From Cordilura impudica (Eukaryota > Arthropoda > Insecta > Diptera > Scathophagidae), in contig OY821518.1 of NCBI GenBank assembly GCA_963682025.1, forward strand, positions 36,975,059-37,039,058: DNA of 64,000 nucleotides, in the 5' to 3' direction. Made by a program: the position numbers and the translations under genes. This document shows positions 59,163-64,000 of the stretch, one piece after another. Numbering within the stretch: the stretch's first letter is position 1; each line of letters begins with the position of its first letter. The notes under the pieces are model-generated. The model worked only from the letters and a program-made list of their open reading frames with translations. It was not told the origin of the DNA and did not search any database.

Positions 59163-59417
59163 ACCTATATAAAATGTTTGACGAAGATCTCCAGATAATA
59201 AAATCAAATCTTTTAAAGTTCTATGTAATGCTTCTAAAGAATGCTTGTGAGGCATGGTGCATTCATCCCAAATAATAATACTGCATTTTTGCAGAACTTT
59301 TGCCATACCGGCATATTTTTTGATATTACAGACGGCATTCTCATTTGTTTGTACGTTTAACGGTGATTTGAGTGCTGAATGAGCTATACGACCACCTTGC
59401 AATAATGTAGCGACTTT
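59163..59417 (-). pseudogene. Helitron Pif1-type helicase fragment
   Basis: On minus: K-V-A-T-L-L-Q-G-G-R-I-A-H-S-A-L-K, C-N-I-K-K-Y-A-G-M-A-K-V-L-Q-K-C-S-I-I-I-W-D-E-C-T-M (Walker B D-E-C-T-M), H-K-H-S-L-E-A-L-H-R-T-L-K-D-L, L-S-G-D-L-R-Q-T. This is the helicase of the Rep/Hel protein of autonomous Helitrons. Only ~85 codons remain. The Walker A part is missing beyond 59417, and the other side is cut by the Helitron 3' end at 59161. The initial apparent ATG-less start is internal. Confidence 0.83.
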
Positions 59418-59886
59418 TTCCTTCCTTTTTGGTTAGAATATCTTATATATAAAAACGTTTGTGAATTTTGTAACTTATAAAATTTATATAAATTTGACAA
59501 CTCATTATTTCTCGAACGACTGCGCCATCAACCGGGTCCAATAAAAAAATGTTTGACATCATCTAACATACATATATGTACATTCTTAGTTTCATTAAAA
59601 TCGCACCATAAATAAGAATATTCGAAATAGCTTTACCCCAGCGCCACCTATCGGGTCCATTTGTACATACAAAAATTTCTTATGATGAAGGATACATACA
59701 TTCTGAATTGTAGTCAAATCGCGCTGAAAATAAGAATTTTGTTTATAACTTGACCCCAACGCCAGCTAGAGGGTTAAAACTAAAAAAACACAGAAGAGCT
59801 CGAACCGAACCTATGGTGCAAATCCTACCTCGACAGCTCTTATGGTTCCGGAGATCATTCGTTACAAACAAATGCACCAACGTTTT
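59418..59886. other. intronic sequence, possible Helitron remnant
   Basis: Two phrases 'ccatcaaccgggtccaataaaaa' and 'gccacctatcgggtccat' recur ~125 bp apart, with 'catacat..gtacattct' blocks. Not identified. Confidence 0.35.
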
Positions 59887-60318
59887 TATATATCTGTGGT
59901 CACAAGCAATAACCGCCTACTCGAAAATCATGTTTTCGAGAAAAATAGCTTTTTATATAAATGTAATGGGGCTTTATTACGACTTAGGTCAGAATATTTG
60001 TATTAATAAATTTTTAAATAACAGTGTTGGAGAAATGGGGATTTCACTTAAATATAAAGATTTTTTAGCAGAATGTGATAGCATACATAATTCAAATCGG
60101 CGAAAATCATTCCTTCGAGAAAAATAACTGTTTATATAAGTGTAATGGGGCTTTATTACGACTTAGATCAGTATGTTTTCATTTATAACTTTTTAAATAA
60201 CAGTGTTAGAAAAATGGGGATTTCACGTGAATATAAAGCGTTTTCAATATGACAGCATACAACTCAAATCATTCTTAAGTCGACTTAGGAGGTTATCGCT
60301 TGTGACCACAGATATATA
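59887..60318. mobile_element. MITE with two 179-bp internal repeats
   Basis: Ends TATATATCTGTGGTCACAAG and, inverted, TATATATCTGTGGTCACAAG, then CAATAACC/CGATAACC. Inside, a unit with tcgagaaaaatagctttttatat and ggggctttattacgactta begins at 59936 and again at 60115 (period 179 bp). Confidence 0.82.
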
Positions 60319-60328
60319 GATGTATATA

Positions 60329-61490
60329 TTAGGCTGATTCAAAAAAATGAAAGATTTTTTTTCGATATCCCCGTGAAATATATTCAGAAAGTCAAGAAAA
60401 AACGCCTGTAAAAATCAGAGCTCTTAATATTAATATTTAGAGGTCGCGCATCGGAAATTTTCATTTCCCATGTAAATAAAATAGGAAAAATTATTTTTCA
60501 ATTTCATAATTTTATATCTTTAGAACCAGTGGCCAAATTCCAACAACTGAAGCACATTTCTATAGGAACGTTCTACAAAAAACGTCTCCCATCATTATAC
60601 CCTATACCACTATGTGGTTTGGGTATAATGACTTTGTGCTGCTGTTTGTAACAACCAAAAATATTTGACCTAGACCCATCTTTAATTATACCGATCGAAT
60701 CAGAATCACTTTCTGAGTTGATTTAACAATGTCCGTCCGTCCGTCCGTCCGTCCGTCTGTGTGTCCATGTAAACCTTGTAATCAAACTACAGGTCGCAAA
60801 TATGAATATATTTTGATGAAATTTGGCATATAAGCTTTTATCAGTCATGGGATGAACGCTACTGAAATTGGTGATAATCGGTCCATGTTCAGACCGAGCC
60901 CCCATACAAATTACCCATATGAAATCGACATAAATTGCCATAAGATCCAAATTGTCATATAGATCTTACTCAAATTGGGTTTGTATGCATTCATTACATC
61001 CATTAATGAGTAGTCCAAAAATGATACCTTTAACCCCACATAGAGCTGCTTCCCGATCTTCACTTAAATCTATTAAAAAAACAAAAATATTGCACTGATT
61101 CTTCTCAAATTTTGTTTGTATATATTTTTGCAAAATACAAGAGACTTTACCAAACATGATCAGGAGCGGTCCATTTTTGGACCTAGTCCCTATATAGATA
61201 TAGCATCCGATATTAACTTTTTCATATCTGCAGCCAAAAAATTAATAAAAATCCCACTCAAATTTGGTTTTTGCTTATTTTCTATGTCCAGTTAGTTGGG
61301 GCTAAGAGATAGGGTTTCTAAACGCATGGTATAGGGTATCGTATAGTCGGTATAGACCGACTATAATTTTCTTACTTGTTTTTTGATAAACTTACTCATT
61401 CAAAAGTTATTCAAATGTAAAGTTAAATTTATGTTATAATTACACTTTTTGACCAATTTCAGGTAAAATGATTAAAGTTATCTTCAAATA
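60329..61490 (+). repeat. left ~390-bp inverted repeat, split by a HINE
   Basis: 60329-60595 plus 61379-61490 together mirror 63403-63790. Confidence 0.88.
60596..61378 (+). mobile_element. HINE/DINE-1-like Helentron copy, exact borders
   Basis: Starts TATACCCTATACCACTATG and ends with the stem tatagtcggt...accgactata plus ATTTTCTTACTTG. The sister inverted repeat at 63513-63523 shows the empty site (atcattttttgat), so borders are known to within the T run. Contains five GTCC/GTCT units at ~60730. Confidence 0.9.
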
Positions 61491-62144
61491 TTTAAAAAAA
61501 AAAGTAAAGTAATAAATGAAATTGCTAAGAATAACAAGTCTTTCATATTAATTTGACTCAACAATCCACAATTTCTAGGAAAAAGCAATTAAAATCCTTC
61601 TTATTTTATTGAATAATATTAGAATTTTTTTTATTATTACTATTTTACTAATTTTAAATGACTTATATTATGATCGTTTAAAATTTTTCATTTTATGTCA
61701 TTTAAAAGTAAAACTTGACTTAAATTATACCAAATTTTTTCATAAAAAAAACTACCATCTGCAGCTCATTAAAAATGTAGTTATCTTCTTAATCGACATA
61801 ACCAAAATGATGCATGTTATTATTTCACTTGTATCACATTGCTGCTAGCTTTTCTTCCGAATTTCTATTTGTATATTATTATTCATATTTTCAATCTTTA
61901 ATTTTTAAGTTGTTGTTCAGGAGTTTTATTCTTTTTATAAATCTCTATATAAGTATTTATGGTTTTCAAATAGTAGTCTCGACCCTTGGTCATAATTAGT
62001 TAATATTTGTAACTATTTCCATTTATATAAAATTTGAGTGCATTTGTCTCAAAAAAAATCGTTAATGCTCTTCGAATCGTTTGATTTACCATATAATTTT
62101 CTTGCAGTGGAAGTATCACTGAGGTCCAGTAATGAAAGTTATAA

Positions 62145-62327
62145 AAAAAATTTAGAATTTTCAAAGAACTTTCTGTAGTTAATGACTCAGCAGAACGTGA
62201 TATTGCTTTAACAGAAGAATACAATAACCGCTTAACTAAGAACGAAGAGTAACTACAGTATCTTTTACAAGTGGTCCAAGATCATCGTCGACGTTTTCCA
62301 GATTGTAACAAGAAAACTTTAAGATAG
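62145..62327 (+). pseudogene. C-terminal fragment of an unclassified transposase-like protein
   Basis: Reads F-K-E-L-S-V-V-N-D-S-A-E-R-D-I-A-L-T-E-E-Y, N-R-L-T-K-N-E-E, an in-frame TAA at 62250-62252, then L-Q-Y-L-L-Q-V-V-Q-D-H-R-R-R-F-P-D-C and a final TAG at 62325. The V-N-D-x-A-E-R...L-L-Q-V-V-x-x-H/Y-R-K/R-x-F/Y-P-D end is one I remember from many uncharacterised insect and cnidarian proteins. It is the only coding trace in the long-TIR element and probably belonged to its transposase. Confidence 0.6.
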
Positions 62328-62444
62328 TCTTTATTATTTTTTGTAACATATTGATACCATATATACTGAAACAAATAATTTGTTTAATATAATATTAATG
62401 TAAAATCTAATTTTTCTGATTAAGTAAAGGTTAAACATTGTTTT

Positions 62445-63242
62445 TATACCCAATACCACTATGTGGTTTGGGTATAATGACTTTGTGCTGCTGTTTGTAA
62501 CAACCAAAAATATTTGACCTGCACCCATCTTTAATTATACCGATCGAATCAGAATCATTATCTGATTCGATTTAACGATATCCGTCCGTCCGTCCGTCCG
62601 TCTGTGTGTCCATGTAAAGCTTGTAATCAAACTGCAGGTCGCAAATATGAATATATTTTGATTAAATTTGGTATTTAATCTTTTATCGACCATGCAATGA
62701 ACGCTATTGAAATTGGTGAGAATCGGTTCATGTTCAGACCTAGCCCCCATACAAATGACCCTTATGAAATCAACATATATTGCCATAAGATACAAATTAT
62801 CATACAAATCTTAGTCAAATTGGGTTTGTTTGTATATATTATATCCATTAATCAGTAATCCAAAAATGATCCCTATTGGACAACTCTTAGTCATAGGCCC
62901 CATATAGAGATGCTTCCCGATCTTCACTTAAATATATCAAAAAACAAAAATATTGCACTGATTCTTCTCAAATTTTGTTTGTATATATTTTTGCAAAATG
63001 CAAGAGACTTTACCAAACATGGTCAGGATCGGTCCGTTTTTGGGCCTAGTCCCCATATAGATATAGCATCCGATATGAACTTTTTCATACCTGCAGCCGA
63101 AAAAATTAATAAAAATCCCACTCAAATTTGGTTTATGCTTATTTTCTATATCCAGTTTGTTGCGCCTGAGAGATAGGGTCTCTAAACGCATGGTATAGGG
63201 TATCGTATAGTCGGTCTAGACCGACTATAATTTTCTTACTTC
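62445..63242 (+). mobile_element. HINE/DINE-1-like Helentron copy
   Basis: Tatacccaataccactatgtgg start, GTCCx4 tract at 62582, core blocks as at 49620. It ends with a perfect 24-nt palindrome (63206-63229, tatagtcggt|ctag|accgactata) then attttcttactt. Confidence 0.85.
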
Positions 63243-63402
63243 TTTTATATTCGAGTTGTCCCTTTTCTAGAATATTACTATGTGAATAAAAATTAAATAA
63301 AATAAACTTGAATCATTTTAATTCTTATCATTATTGTTTTATTATTATTTTTTTTTTTTACTGGATATAATATCTCGTAAAATTTTCAAAGAAGTTTTTG
63401 GT

Positions 63403-63790
63403 GTATTTGATGATAACTTTAATCATTTTACCTGAAATTATTCAAAAAGTGTAATTATCACATAAATTTAATTTTACATTTGAATTACTTTTGACTGAGT
63501 AAGTTTATCAAAAAATGATAGGAGACGATTTTTGTAGAACGTTCAATTTCCTATAAAAATGTGCTTCAGTCATTGGAATTTGACCATTAGTTCCTAAGAT
63601 ATTAAATTCTGAATTTGAAAAATAATTTTTCCTATGTTATTTAAATGGGAAATGGAAATTTCCAATGCGCGATCTCTTAATATTAATATTAAGAGCTCTG
63701 ATTTTTACAGGGGCGTTTTTTCTTGACTTCCTGAATATATTTCACATGGGATATCGAAAAAAAATCTTTCATTGTTTTGTATCAGCCTAA
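63403..63790 (-). repeat. right inverted repeat of the long-TIR element
   Basis: Uninterrupted partner of 60329-61490. Includes the empty HINE target. Confidence 0.88.
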
Positions 63791-63825
63791 TATATATATT
63801 GGTAAATGTTTTTCTATTATACCCA

Positions 63826-64000
63826 CTAATCAGTAGTGTAAAATAAACCCCGTATGACTATTGTTAGTCATAATCCCCAAATAAAGTTAATTTTCCAATT
63901 TTCCACTTAAAACTATATAAAAGCCAAAAATATGCGCTATGAGGTTAGAGTGTATCAAAACTATTTCACCTAGGCCCATCTTATAGTGTACCGATCGAGT
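63826..64000 (+). repeat. HINE fragment cut by the window edge
   Basis: Contains tatacccactaatcagtagt, ataatccccaaataaag, and at the very end cacctaggcccatcttatagtgtaccgatcgagt, which matches the 5' HINE block. Continues beyond the window. Confidence 0.5.

Larger units (their letters stand above)
60329..63790 (+). mobile_element. long-TIR DNA transposon carrying two HINEs
   Basis: Outer ends TTAGGCTGATTCAAAA and, inverted, TTAGGCTGATACAAAA lead inverted repeats of ~390 bp. Flanks are TA-rich, so the duplication (TA or TATATA) is ambiguous. The left repeat is interrupted by a HINE (60596-61378); a second HINE (62445-63242) lies in the interior. Without both the element is ~1.9 kb. The only coding trace is a C-terminal transposase-like fragment at 62145-62327. 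Confidence 0.82.

Noticed and set aside
1..64000. Further exons of the Bruno-type gene
   Set aside because: I looked for the RRM1 exon and the following exon (F-V-G-M-L...) by eye and saw none. Short exons could still be missed.

Overview
This is AT-rich, repeat-dense, intron-type DNA from an insect, most likely a higher fly (Brachycera). Three things point that way: the host exon described below, the DINE-1/HINE-type Helentron repeats with (GTCY)n tracts, and a DD41D 'rosa'-type mariner. There are no prokaryotic operons, rRNA, tRNA or CRISPR arrays.

Only one piece of host gene is recognisable. It is a 49-nt exon at 7333-7381 (+) with clean splice sites, encoding MHHPIQMKPADSENRN. That is the segment just after RRM1 in Bruno/CELF RNA-binding proteins (CELF1/2-like, so fly aret or bru2 type). 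The rest of the window is best read as the two very large introns around this exon, packed with mobile elements.

Layout. 386-2559: a deleted DNA transposon with ~330-bp inverted ends. 2559 to ~6330: a degenerate Transib (RAG1-related) element carrying a 168-bp tandem repeat. 7333-7381: the exon. 8828-16745: a nest in which a Helitron-type repeat is interrupted by a non-LTR retrotransposon, which is interrupted by a palindromic hAT MITE (8-bp TSD), which is interrupted by a nearly intact Transib (5-bp TSD, ends like V(D)J heptamers). 17344-21433: a Helitron split by a 3.7-kb Sola-like transposon (4-bp TSD). 21990-24530: a degenerate AAGGTAC-type minisatellite. 25221-33770: HINE copies, a DD41D mariner, Helitron ends, a 21-bp minisatellite and a ~150-bp tandem array. 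34526-41830: two inverted-end elements, mariner remnants and two LINE fragments (one of RTE type). 42935-47775: a Helitron, a Tc1-like remnant, an RNase H-bearing LINE and two SINE-like copies. 48610-53410: a Tigger/pogo element containing a HINE and a TTAA MITE. 54430-55770: another minisatellite. 57060-64000: mariner and Helitron remnants, a MITE with 179-bp duplications, and a 3.46-kb long-TIR element containing two HINEs.

Nearly every transposase or polymerase here is broken by stops, frameshifts or lost catalytic residues. The nearest to intact is the Transib at 9998-13845, where a single in-frame stop interrupts an otherwise complete ~673-codon frame. Several insertions document themselves because an opposite inverted arm or sister copy keeps the unoccupied target site.

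Limits: family names rest on motifs recognised by eye, with no database search. Boundaries given as approximate are approximate.
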